Below, in pieces: positions 33,453-42,924 of a stretch of DNA of 42,924 nucleotides; within the stretch, counting starts at the first letter, position 1, and each line of letters opens with the position of its first letter. The notes beneath the pieces were generated by a model, which did not search any database, was not told the DNA's origin, and saw only the letters and a program-made list of their open reading frames with translations. The stretch spans positions 1 through 42,924 of the forward strand of contig CAJXIY010000013.1 of the NCBI GenBank assembly GCA_913054495.1, in the 5' to 3' direction. This DNA is from an uncultured Gammaproteobacteria bacterium (GTDB taxonomy: Bacteria; Pseudomonadota; Gammaproteobacteria; Pseudomonadales; Pseudohongiellaceae). The position numbers and the translations under genes were made by a program.

Positions 33453-35330
33453 TCAGCTCGCAGCACCCTTGGGTTTCGCATAATTCCCGATGGCAAGGGT
33501 CTTTACATTGCGGCCACCGTAAATCAGATTGACCAGGGCGCGAGTTCCTACAATGGAGGTAAACATCGAGGTGATGATGCCTATCATGAGGGTGACCGCG
33601 AAACCTTTAACTGGCCCGGTACCGATAGTGAACAGCACCGCCGCGACCAGGAAGGTAGTGATATTGGCATCGAGGATGGTGGTGAAGGCGCGATCGTAAC
33701 CTGAATCGATGGCCTTCTGGGGCGTTGCCCCACTCGATAGCTCCTCCCGGATACGGGTGAAGATCAATACGTTGGCATCCACCGCCATGCCCACTGTTAA
33801 CACGATACCGACGATTCCCGGCAGCGTGAGCGTGGCGGGTATGATCGACGACATGACGGCAAAAATCAGCAGGATATTCATAATCAAGGCGCAGTTCGCG
33901 GCCAGGCCAAAAACGCGATAGTAAAAGAACATGAAAATAACCACCAGACCCGCGGCAACCTGCACGCCCCTGATGCCCTGTTCCAGGTTTTCCGCGCCCA
34001 TGGTCGGCCCGATAACTGACTGCTCCACAATTGTCATCGGCGCCGCGAGAGAACCGGATTTAATCAATAGAGAAAGCTCATTGGCTTCTCGTGACGATAA
34101 TCCGGTGATAACAAAAGTGCGCGGTAGTGCGGTTTGAATGGTGGCGTGACTGATCAGGCGTTTGTCTTCGAAAAAATCTGTTTCCTCGACTTCCTCACCG
34201 GCGTCATTGGTGACGATGACCGTGCGTGACTTGGTTTCGATCAGCAGAATATCCATATTCCGACCGACATTGTCCCGCGTTACTCGGTTAATCTGATTGC
34301 CACCCTGGGCATCGAGATTGATCTGAACCTGGGGCAGGCCATTCTGGTCCAGAGTAGAGCGCACACTACTGATACGGTCTCCCTGCAGGATCACATCGTT
34401 GTCGACATTTACCGGGACACCGTCCGGCGTGGTGTAGGCCACATAGGAAAGACTCGGTGCACCGATCGATGCCTCGAGATGGAACTCCATGGTGGCGATG
34501 CGTTGCAATACTCGAATCGCCTGAGCCGGATCCTGCACCCCCGGCAGTTCAACCACAATCCGGTCTGCCCCCTGTTGTTGCACCGTCGGCTCGGCTACCC
34601 CCAGCGCGTCGACCCGGTTTAGCAGAGTCGTCCTATTTGCCTGTAAGGTGTCCCGCTGAATCTGCAGCTGCGTCTCCGGGGTGATGCGCATATCGAGAAT
34701 CGCCAGGTCTTCGATCTCTCTATTCTGGAATTGAAGTTCTGGAAAGTTGTCGATCAATTCGGAACGTGCATTCCGGCGATCTTCCAGACTGGCAAACCTG
34801 ACCTCGATGTGGTCAATGCCGAGAGGGTTTATTCCCCGGGTGCGGATGCGCAACTCGCGCAAAATACTTCGCACATTGCCCAGATTGTCGCGCATGCGCC
34901 GTTCGATAGCGGCGTCCATGTCGACTTCCATCAGGAAGTGAACTCCCCCCTGCAAATCCAGACCAAGGTTCATCTGGCCAGCACCAATAGCCTGCATCCA
35001 GGCGGGTGTTGTCGGCGCCAGATTCAGGGCCACAATATAGTCATCACCCAGGGCGTCTTCGATGGCGGTCTTGGCCCGTAACTGATCTTCCACGGTGTTG
35101 AGTCTAACCAGGAGGCTGGTCTTATCCTGCTCCGAACCGAAAAAATCGACTTGGGCCGCCTCCAGTGCGGTGGTGACTACCGCCAGATCGGATGCATTGA
35201 TATCGAGACTGGTGTTGGTGACCTGGATCGCCTCATCGTTCTGGTAAAGGTTGGGGGCGGAATAGAGAAATCCCAGGAGCACAACGCCGAGGATGAGAAG
35301 GTTTTTCCATAGTGGGTATTTATTTAGCAT
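33453..35330 (-). CDS. secD: Protein translocase subunit SecD
   Basis: The protein has 625 residues, normal for a proteobacterial SecD. It opens with LNKYPLWKNLLILGVVLLGFL, then GLDLQGGVHFLMEVD, the large periplasmic P1 domain, RIVVELPGVQDPAQA, and the C-terminal six-TM bundle with VGMAVDANVLIFTRIREEL. It acts with SecF and YajC in late steps of Sec export. It is located between yajC (77-base gap) and secF. Confidence 0.97.
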   Translation of the reverse strand: MLNKYPLWKNLLILGVVLLGFLYSAPNLYQNDEAIQVTNTSLDINASDLAVVTTALEAAQVDFFGSEQDKTSLLVRLNTVEDQLRAKTAIEDALGDDYIVALNLAPTTPAWMQAIGAGQMNLGLDLQGGVHFLMEVDMDAAIERRMRDNLGNVRSILRELRIRTRGINPLGIDHIEVRFASLEDRRNARSELIDNFPELQFQNREIEDLAILDMRITPETQLQIQRDTLQANRTTLLNRVDALGVAEPTVQQQGADRIVVELPGVQDPAQAIRVLQRIATMEFHLEASIGAPSLSYVAYTTPDGVPVNVDNDVILQGDRISSVRSTLDQNGLPQVQINLDAQGGNQINRVTRDNVGRNMDILLIETKSRTVIVTNDAGEEVEETDFFEDKRLISHATIQTALPRTFVITGLSSREANELSLLIKSGSLAAPMTIVEQSVIGPTMGAENLEQGIRGVQVAAGLVVIFMFFYYRVFGLAANCALIMNILLIFAVMSSIIPATLTLPGIVGIVLTVGMAVDANVLIFTRIREELSSGATPQKAIDSGYDRAFTTILDANITTFLVAAVLFTIGTGPVKGFAVTLMIGIITSMFTSIVGTRALVNLIYGGRNVKTLAIGNYAKPKGAAS

Positions 35331-35407
35331 AGTCGAGTTTGCCTGCTTCGGGATGCCTGTAAAATCCGGGACACATAGCCGCTGTAGCCCGAACTGGATG
35401 CCTGCGC

Positions 35408-35731
35408 CTAAATCTGTGCAATAGTGCCTTTTGGCAGAGCCGCCACAATAGAGGATTTCTGCATCTTCAATTCAACCTTATCGGCCACCAGAATCGCGAC
35501 GTAATCATCGTTCACCTTCGTTACCTTACCCAGCATGCCGCCTGCGGTCATTACCTCGTCACCCTTGGCGATGCTGGATTCCAGCTCCTTCTGAGCCTTT
35601 GCTCGCTTCGATTGCGGGCGGAATATAATCAGGTACATCAACAAAAACATGCCACCGAACAAAACCAGGTTGGAAGTGATGGATGGCCCCCCGGCTTCCT
35701 GGGCATACGCTGTGGGAAATAATAGATTCAT
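35408..35731 (-). CDS. yajC: Preprotein translocase accessory subunit YajC
   Basis: This 107-residue protein has one TM (LVLFGGMFLLMYLIIF) followed by RPQSKRAKAQKELESSIAKG and the beta-rich DEVMTAGGMLGKVTKVNDDYVAI, the YajC signature. The ATG has AAGGA 7 bases upstream. It associates with SecDF in the inner membrane. A 312-base gap with tandem repeats separates it from tgt. Confidence 0.96.
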   Translation of the reverse strand: MNLLFPTAYAQEAGGPSITSNLVLFGGMFLLMYLIIFRPQSKRAKAQKELESSIAKGDEVMTAGGMLGKVTKVNDDYVAILVADKVELKMQKSSIVAALPKGTIAQI

Positions 35732-36043
35732 GGCAGATTCCTTCGAAGAAACGCAGTCTCGTCGTTAGCGCTGATGGTCAGGACCAGGCCGACGGCGTCT
35801 GCTACTTTGTTTTTGAATTGACACATCTTTTATGCATAAAAGCACTAGTTGGCTTAAACCAAAGCTAGGTTAAACCGTGACCGGGTTGAACCATCGTCGG
35901 GTTGAACCATCGTCGGGTTAAACCATAGCTGGGTTGAACCATCGTTGGGTTAAACCATAGCTGGGTTCAACTATAGTTGGGCCCAATCTCTTTACTTCAA
36001 GGTCCTGGGCCCAGCTTCCAGTCGCACCCACCTGCTCCGGATT
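35732..36043. other. tgt-yajC gap carrying tandem repeats and a 14-bp palindrome
   Basis: This 312-base gap sits inside the otherwise compact tgt-yajC-secDF block. It contains TTTTATGCATAAAA, a perfect 14-base palindrome (35828-35841), directly followed by the 16-bp repeat array (35851-35978). GGGCCCAA at 35979 and a second GGGCCC near 36008 follow. No ORF is supported. I see no good sigma-70 promoter for yajC, only weak matches near the palindrome. Confidence 0.7.
35851..35978. repeat. Eight tandem 16-bp repeats with palindromic core GGTTNAACC
   Basis: Units start at 35851, 35867, 35883, 35899, 35915, 35931, 35947 and 35963, each exactly 16 bases. Units 3, 4 and 6 read GGGTTGAACCATCGT(C/T); units 5 and 7 read GGGTTAAACCATAGCT; the outer units are more divergent. 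Each inner unit contains GGTTNAACC, a palindrome around one base. There are no unique spacers, so this is not a CRISPR array. It could be a multi-site operator, a replication/partition-type iteron, or a slipped-strand expansion. Confidence 0.95.
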
Positions 36044-38765
<2,722 letters not shown>

Positions 38766-38872
38766 GTCTCTGGCTGTGGCGAACCGGCGTCAGCAGCATC
38801 CTGCCGATGGCGATTCACTGCAATAGGCGTAAGCAGCCTCTGATTGCTGCTGTGGAAAATAAAAGCGGCGCG

Positions 38873-38902
38873 ATTATAGCAGCTGCACGCGGCTGCTGGG
38901 AA
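38873..38902 (-). promoter_or_regulatory. Sigma-70 promoter of prfC
   Basis: On the minus strand, TTCCCA (38902-38897), an 18-base spacer and a perfect TATAAT (38878-38873) precede prfC by about 105 bases. GCAGC inverted repeats overlap the spacer. This is probably the promoter for prfC-tgt and perhaps yajC-secDF. Confidence 0.65.
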
Positions 38903-38935
38903 ACTAGAGAATCTTTGATTAATTATTCAATGGCT

Positions 38936-38963
38936 TTGGCATCGCGAATAGTTGCACTACAAT
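38936..38963 (+). promoter_or_regulatory. Sigma-70 promoter of the acyl-CoA dehydrogenase
   Basis: TTGGCA (38936-38941), a 16-base spacer and TACAAT (38958-38963) match five of six bases in each hexamer. The transcript would start near 38970, about 45 bases before the ATG at 39015. Confidence 0.65.
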
Positions 38964-39014
38964 GGGCGCGGACTCCAAAGCTGGAATCCCTTGAAAGAAC
39001 GAGGAGCACAAGCC

Positions 39015-40178
39015 ATGGACTTCACATTATCCGAAGAACAACAGGCCCTGCAGCAATCAGTCAGGCGCTTTGCACAGAAAGAGCTGCCGGAAATAGCCCG
39101 TCAAATCGAAGCCAGTGACGAACCCCCGGACATGGAATTGCGCAGGCGTTTTGCGGAACTGGGCTACCTGGGCGTCAATCTCGATTCCAGTTATGGCGGC
39201 GCCGGCATGTCCCATATGGACGCGGTGCTGGTGTTGGAGGAAATTGCGAAAATTTCCATCGCCGTGGCGTTTCCTATTTTCGAATCCTGTTTTGGCCCTG
39301 CGCTGGCGATCGCTCACTTCGGCAGTGAAAAGATGAAGAACGATATCCTGCCCAAGGTGTGTAGCGGTGACATCGTGGTAGCCGTCTCCATGTCAGAACC
39401 CAATGCGGGATCGGCACTGACCGACCTCACCACGGCGGCCCGACTCGAGGGCGATCGTGTCATCCTCAATGGCAGCAAGCGCTGGTGCTCCGGTGCCGGC
39501 CATTCCGAGGTCTACGTGGTTTACTGCAGGATGGACGGTATCGCCGGTGCCAAGGGAATTGGCGCAGTGCTGGTAGCCAAGGACAGCAAGGGATTTACCT
39601 TCGGCAAGCGGGATCACCACATGGGTTTTCGCGGCGTCTACAGTGCCGATATGTACTTCGACGATGTGGAGGTGCCCGCCGAGAACATCCTGGTGCCCGC
39701 GGGCGGCTTCGGCAAGCTGATGGACGCCTTCGATCTCGAACGATGTGGCAACACCACCATGTCATTAGCCGTGGCCCAATCGGCCTTCGACTTCGTCCTG
39801 GACTATGTGCAGCAGCGGCAACAATTCGGCAAACCACTGATTGATTTCCAGGCCGTACAGCTGCAAATCGCGGAAATGAAAATGAAACTGGAGGCATCAC
39901 GTCTACTGCTGTATCGCGCCGTCGTCAATGCCGAGAGAGGATTGCCCTCTATCGCGGAGAGTTCGGTGGCCAAATGTTTTGCCAATGAAACCGTGCGGGA
40001 AGTGACAGGCAAGGCCATGCAGTTAATGGGTGGCTACGGTTACTCCACGGAATTTCCTATCGAACAGAAGCTTCGTGACGCTTGGGGCTGGGGCATCGCC
40101 GGTGGTGCCATCGATATCCAGAAAGTGAATATTACGGCGGCGCTGGTAGGCAAGCGCTTTAATCAGCGCGCGAGTTGA
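39015..40178 (+). CDS. Acyl-CoA dehydrogenase family flavoprotein
   Basis: The ATG at 39015 (387 residues) has GAGGAG 8 bases upstream and lies behind a good promoter; an upstream in-frame reading has neither. Family features: FTLSEEQQALQQSVRRFAQKE, LGYLGVNLDSSYGGAGMS, AVSMSEPNAGSALTDLTT for FAD binding, MGFRGVYSADMYFDDVEVP, and YVQQRQQFGKPLIDFQAVQ. QLMGGYGYSTEFPIEQKLRDAW ends the conserved part. Where SCAD/MCAD enzymes have YEGT with the catalytic Glu, this protein has IAGGAIDIQK, so the usual base is absent. It may use a base elsewhere, as isovaleryl-CoA dehydrogenase does, or catalyse another reaction. A CysN-CysC-type gene follows after 40 bases. Confidence 0.9.
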   Translation: MDFTLSEEQQALQQSVRRFAQKELPEIARQIEASDEPPDMELRRRFAELGYLGVNLDSSYGGAGMSHMDAVLVLEEIAKISIAVAFPIFESCFGPALAIAHFGSEKMKNDILPKVCSGDIVVAVSMSEPNAGSALTDLTTAARLEGDRVILNGSKRWCSGAGHSEVYVVYCRMDGIAGAKGIGAVLVAKDSKGFTFGKRDHHMGFRGVYSADMYFDDVEVPAENILVPAGGFGKLMDAFDLERCGNTTMSLAVAQSAFDFVLDYVQQRQQFGKPLIDFQAVQLQIAEMKMKLEASRLLLYRAVVNAERGLPSIAESSVAKCFANETVREVTGKAMQLMGGYGYSTEFPIEQKLRDAWGWGIAGGAIDIQKVNITAALVGKRFNQRAS

Positions 40179-40218
40179 GGAAGGTTGGAGCCAGGGCATA
40201 ACTGATAACAGGTGATTC

Positions 40219-41409
40219 ATGATTACGCAGGACGACAGTAACACTCCGATGAGATTTCTGGTTAGCGCCGTGGCCTCGCCCAATAAAGTCGAGGGACAAC
40301 TGCTCAGTGGGGCAATGAGCAGGAAAGAGAGTGTTGCCATCCTGCCCTCGGGCCAGCAGACATCGATACTGACGATTGCCGAGCAGGGTCAGCAACGAGA
40401 TCCCGCGCAGGCGAGAGCAGATTTAACTCTGGAGTTGATCTACTCGGTGTCAATTGTCGCCGGTAACTTGATTACGCCTGCCGACGACCGTCCGGAGTTT
40501 TCGGATCAGTTTGAGGCTAGGATCCGTTGCTCAGGGCAACAGTCTTTATTGCCGGGACGAATGTATTTTCTCGAAGCGATAGGCGGTCGCAGTGAAGTGA
40601 CCATTAGCAAGCTGAAGTATCGCCTCGAAGACGACAGCAAAAATCAGTATGCCGCGAACACGCTGGGTCCAGGGGAAACAGCCGTCTGCAATATTGCCCT
40701 TACCCGGCCTATTATTTACGACCCATTTTCCACCTGCCCGGCAACCGGCAGCTTCAGAATGCTTGACAAAAGCGGAGGTGAGCTGATTGCCGAAGGGGAG
40801 ATTCGCCATGGTCTGCGCCGAGCCAGCAACGTGCACTGGCAGGCACTCGATGTGGACAAGCAGAGTCGCGCCAGCATCAAGCAGCAAATTCCGAAGATAC
40901 TCTGGCTAACCGGCTTATCAGGATCCGGCAAATCCACCATCGCCAATCTCATCGAGAAGAAGCTGATTGCAGCAAGACGGCACTCCTACCTGCTCGATGG
41001 AGACAACGTGCGCCACGGTTTGAACAAGGATCTGGGCTTTACCGATGCCGATCGCGTGGAGAACATCAGACGGGTGGCGGAAACGGCGAAACTGATGCTG
41101 GATGCAGGTCTTATCGTGATCACGAGCTTCATCTCGCCGTTCCGGGCGGAGCGGGAAATGGCCCGTTCCCTGTTCGAGGACGGTGAATTCATCGAGATCT
41201 TTATCGACACCAGCCTTGAGATTTGCGAGCAACGCGACCCGAAAGGGCTGTACCGCAAGGCCCGTGCCGGCGAAATCAAAAATTTCACGGGCCTGGATAG
41301 CCCCTACGAAGCGCCGGAAAATCCGGACTTGCAGTTGGATACGACCCTGATCACCGTGGAACAGGCGGCCGACGAGATATTGGCCTATATGGAGAAATCA
41401 GGCTCCTAG
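40219..41409 (+). CDS. CysN-CysC fusion lacking the CysN GTPase domain; adenylylsulfate kinase
   Basis: The protein has 396 residues. Residues 10-200 match the second and third (EF-Tu-like) barrels of sulfate adenylyltransferase subunit Cys[74 protein letters not shown]. The linker [15 protein letters not shown] is typical of CysNC proteins. Residues 225-392 are a complete APS kinase: P-loop GLSGSGKST (232-240), [44 protein letters not shown]. The roughly 200-residue N-terminal GTP-binding domain is missing, and upstream DNA encodes a different protein. APS to PAPS phosphorylation should work; GTP-driven sulfate adenylylation should not. No cysD partner is present. Confidence 0.85.
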   Translation: MITQDDSNTPMRFLVSAVASPNKVEGQLLSGAMSRKESVAILPSGQQTSILTIAEQGQQRDPAQARADLTLELIYSVSIVAGNLITPADDRPEFSDQFEARIRCSGQQSLLPGRMYFLEAIGGRSEVTISKLKYRLEDDSKNQYAANTLGPGETAVCNIALTRPIIYDPFSTCPATGSFRMLDKSGGELIAEGEIRHGLRRASNVHWQALDVDKQSRASIKQQIPKILWLTGLSGSGKSTIANLIEKKLIAARRHSYLLDGDNVRHGLNKDLGFTDADRVENIRRVAETAKLMLDAGLIVITSFISPFRAEREMARSLFEDGEFIEIFIDTSLEICEQRDPKGLYRKARAGEIKNFTGLDSPYEAPENPDLQLDTTLITVEQAADEILAYMEKSGS

Positions 41410-41445
41410 GAAGCCCTGATTCTATTGAAACCGAGGAAGCTTTGC

Positions 41446-42081
41446 TCAGTGTAAGACGGCACTCATTGGTTTGACTTTGTTTTCCGCAAATTCCGGGTGC
41501 AGGATATCGATGCGTTTCACCAGCAATAGGTCGTGACGGCACAGCTGATCGTACTCGTCGGTCTCACGCACATCGATGTCGTCCAGCAACACACAAACCA
41601 CATCGTCATCTTCCACATCCACGATGACGCAAGATTTAAAACCACTCACCGTATTCAGCGAGGCGAAGGCACCGATGTTGCAGGTATGTACCGGAAACTG
41701 ACCGTCGGTTTGTTTGAGCAAGCCGTAGGAAGTGAACGCCACCCCGAATCCGGCTGCTGCAACTATGTGAATGATATCGATGATTTCAGGATCTGCAAGA
41801 TCGATACGCACCGTATCGGGCATGGCCTGACGTTTATTTAGCCGCTTCTGATTAACCAGTTTTAGAAACAGGCTGATGTCTTCCTGGTTCCATTCCAGAG
41901 TCTCTTCTTTTTCCGAGCGAGTGCTATCGGAAGAGAGGCTCATCACACTGGTTTCGATGGTGAGATCTTGAATTTCTGTGTCAGCAGGACACGGCACCAC
42001 CATAGCCACGGAACAGTAGCCTTCGCTGCTCTCGGCACTGAGACGCCACAAGAAAGGGATTTCGTTATTTAGCTCAATCAT
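41446..42081 (-). CDS. Hypothetical acidic protein
   Basis: This 211-residue protein has no signal peptide or TM and I do not recognise it. It is acidic in the middle and near the end (VIVDVEDDDVVCVLLDDIDV). It has a hydrophobic block near 110-120 (IHIVAAAGFGVAFTSYGLL) and several Cys. A fold of alternating beta strands and turns seems likely. Codon use and composition look like its neighbours, and it converges with the CysN-CysC-type gene (36-base gap), so it is probably a real single gene. Confidence 0.6.
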   Translation of the reverse strand: MIELNNEIPFLWRLSAESSEGYCSVAMVVPCPADTEIQDLTIETSVMSLSSDSTRSEKEETLEWNQEDISLFLKLVNQKRLNKRQAMPDTVRIDLADPEIIDIIHIVAAAGFGVAFTSYGLLKQTDGQFPVHTCNIGAFASLNTVSGFKSCVIVDVEDDDVVCVLLDDIDVRETDEYDQLCRHDLLLVKRIDILHPEFAENKVKPMSAVLH

Positions 42082-42300
42082 TTAGTACTGCTATAACGGA
42101 ACTGTAATTGCAAAGATAGCACAAACTGGGTTTTATCAGAATCAATAGGCCGGAAGAAATTCAGCCGGGGGGAACAAAATGGGTGGAAAACGGCCGATTC
42201 TGCGTGCAGCAATGGGACCCACTTAGACAGGCTTGCTAAAGAGATGTCAAACTAATCGCAGTAAACCGTTGAGAAGACTGGGGTTTCAGATATCATGACG

Positions 42301-42360
42301 GGGAAATTTTTTTCCACAGAAACTGTGGATAAGTCGGTGCATAGTTCTTGGAAATTTCCC
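42301..42360. promoter_or_regulatory. Two opposed DnaA boxes inside a 9-bp inverted repeat
   Basis: TTTTCCACA (42310-42318) and TGTGGATAA (42324-42332, a perfect TTATCCACA on the other strand) face each other across five bases. They are enclosed by GGGAAATTT (42301-42309) and AAATTTCCC (42352-42360), a perfect 9-bp inverted repeat. The DnaA consensus is TTWTNCACA. This could be a DnaA-controlled promoter or part of an origin-like element. Confidence 0.6.
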
Positions 42361-42513
42361 GGAAAGCTCGAATTTACGCCAATCTGACACCAGTTGATCA
42401 ATTTTTAACCAATGCAATAAATTGTTATTTTTCAATGGGATACATGTTTTTGAAAGAACGTTTTAAAATAAAACCTGCATTTTTCAGGGTTTTTGTGACC
42501 ACCCTCTCATTTT

Positions 42514-42522
42514 TGTGCATAA
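42514..42522 (-). promoter_or_regulatory. Third DnaA-box match
   Basis: TGTGCATAA is TTATGCACA on the minus strand, a full match to TTWTNCACA. It lies about 180 bases from the opposed pair, within the AT-rich stretch. Confidence 0.5.
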
Positions 42523-42673
42523 ATTCTCGGGTAAAACGTAATTTCCAAAAATCAGTTGGCGATTTCCCCCTGTTTTCATTGAAGTTTTTCAGCCTAAAAT
42601 ACCGTTCGTTCATTAAGCAAATACGCTCCGAACCCAAGCCGATGGATGGACATTTTACCGGGGGCAGGCAGCC

Positions 42674-42898
42674 ATGAACAATCAGCGCCTGCCCTTGATT
42701 GCCGGCCTGATTTTGCTCCTGGCCCTCGCGGTGGCCGCTCTCGGCTGGGGTCTGGTGCGAAAACCTCAACTGGACAGTAGTAGCAGTGAATTGGCCGTGA
42801 CGCTCACCACGGCGATACTGCGCTCCGGTTCAACCGATCGGCTATTGGCCATAGCCCATCCCACCCTCAGGAGCCCTGCATTCGATCTGGCAGGCTGA
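42674..42898 (+). CDS. Short membrane-anchored ORF, possibly frameshifted
   Basis: This 74-residue reading has an N-terminal hydrophobic anchor (LPLIAGLILLLALAVAALGWGL), then a hydrophilic tail ending in SPAFDLAG. The ATG is preceded by GGCAGG. I do not recognise the family. After about 42858 another frame reads PIPPSGALHSIWQAETKAEAEKA and stays open to the window edge, which looks protein-like and could mean that the true gene is longer and broken by a frameshift here. The DnaA-box region lies directly upstream. Confidence 0.45.
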   Translation: MNNQRLPLIAGLILLLALAVAALGWGLVRKPQLDSSSSELAVTLTTAILRSGSTDRLLAIAHPTLRSPAFDLAG

Positions 42899-42924
42899 AA
42901 CCAAAGCTGAAGCAGAGAAAGCGT

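Larger units (their letters stand above)
42082..42673. other. AT-rich 592-base gap with DnaA boxes and nested inverted repeats
   Basis: From about 42300 to 42640 the DNA is clearly AT-richer than the rest of the window, with many A/T runs and TTGATCAA near 42395. It holds three DnaA-box matches and a nested inverted repeat (listed separately). A weak hairpin followed by five T (AAACCTG/CAGGGTTT, 42471-42494) is the only terminator-like site. The ORFs here are low-complexity readings of AT-rich DNA and are not supported. 42082-42296 shows nothing I can name. Confidence 0.7.

Noticed and set aside
32861-33532. 223-residue plus-strand ORF rich in His and Gln
   Set aside because: It is antisense to secF and the secD 3' end; the composition is typical of a shadow frame.
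35851-35978. CRISPR array
   Set aside because: The 16-base units are contiguous with no unique spacers, far shorter than CRISPR repeats, and no cas genes are present.
38936-38955. Second sigma-54 box (TTTGGCA ... TTGC)
   Set aside because: GG and GC are separated by 14 bases instead of 10; a normal sigma-70 promoter fits the site better.
42301-42640. Definite chromosomal origin (oriC)
   Set aside because: Only three DnaA boxes are present and no origin-linked genes are visible; kept only as an origin-like or DnaA-regulated site.
42348-42677. 109-residue plus-strand ORF and its 114-residue minus-strand counterpart
   Set aside because: They read through AT-rich DNA with Phe/Lys-rich low-complexity sequence, without a ribosome site or recognisable domain, and overlap the DnaA-box region.

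Overview
The window looks like chromosomal DNA of a marine-type gammaproteobacterium of moderate GC. Support: the tgt-yajC-secD-secF order, an MltD-type LysM transglycosylase, RF3, a CysN-CysC-type sulfate-activation protein, and many fatty-acid/acyl-CoA genes (acyl-CoA synthetase, two SDRs, an acyl-CoA dehydrogenase). No tRNA, rRNA, insertion sequence, integrase or CRISPR array was found. Coding density is high except for six gaps of more than 300 bases, each described below.

Layout. 1-450: 5' part of an exported metallo-beta-lactamase-fold hydrolase (-). 800-1580: a near-consensus sigma-54 promoter in front of an exported protein with an 18-residue VNGGI repeat (+). 1681-6087: a three-gene minus-strand lipid cluster: SDR, a methyltransferase-like/GNAT two-domain protein, and an acyl-CoA synthetase. 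6515-10846: RND efflux adaptor and permease (+). 10847-11581: a convergent gap with a strong terminator and a candidate structured RNA. 11582-12373: a small TPR-like exported protein (-).

12515-27113 is the main feature: eight tightly packed minus-strand genes. In transcription order they encode a DUF4175-type membrane protein with a long Gln-rich coiled coil, a membrane vWA/GATase-like protein, a legumain/caspase-fold protein without its catalytic Cys, a TPR protein with an HEFAH zincin motif, a DUF4159 protein, a MoxR AAA+ ATPase, a DUF58 protein and a BatA-type vWA membrane protein. The MoxR-DUF58-vWA core is a known AAA+ chaperone arrangement. The other partners suggest an envelope-spanning remodelling or maturation machine whose substrate is unknown.

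27486-29922: Nudix hydrolase (-), MFE-2-like SDR (+) with a partly duplicated 3' end, and a glutathione S-transferase (-). 30026-38765: mltD-like, secF, secD, yajC, tgt and prfC, all on the minus strand; between tgt and yajC lie eight 16-bp tandem repeats with a palindromic core. 39015-42081: acyl-CoA dehydrogenase, a CysN-CysC fusion lacking its GTPase domain, and an unrecognised acidic protein. 42082-42673: an AT-rich gap with three DnaA-box matches and nested inverted repeats, followed by a short membrane-anchored ORF at the window edge.

All functional calls come from reading motifs and protein composition by eye. No database search was made.
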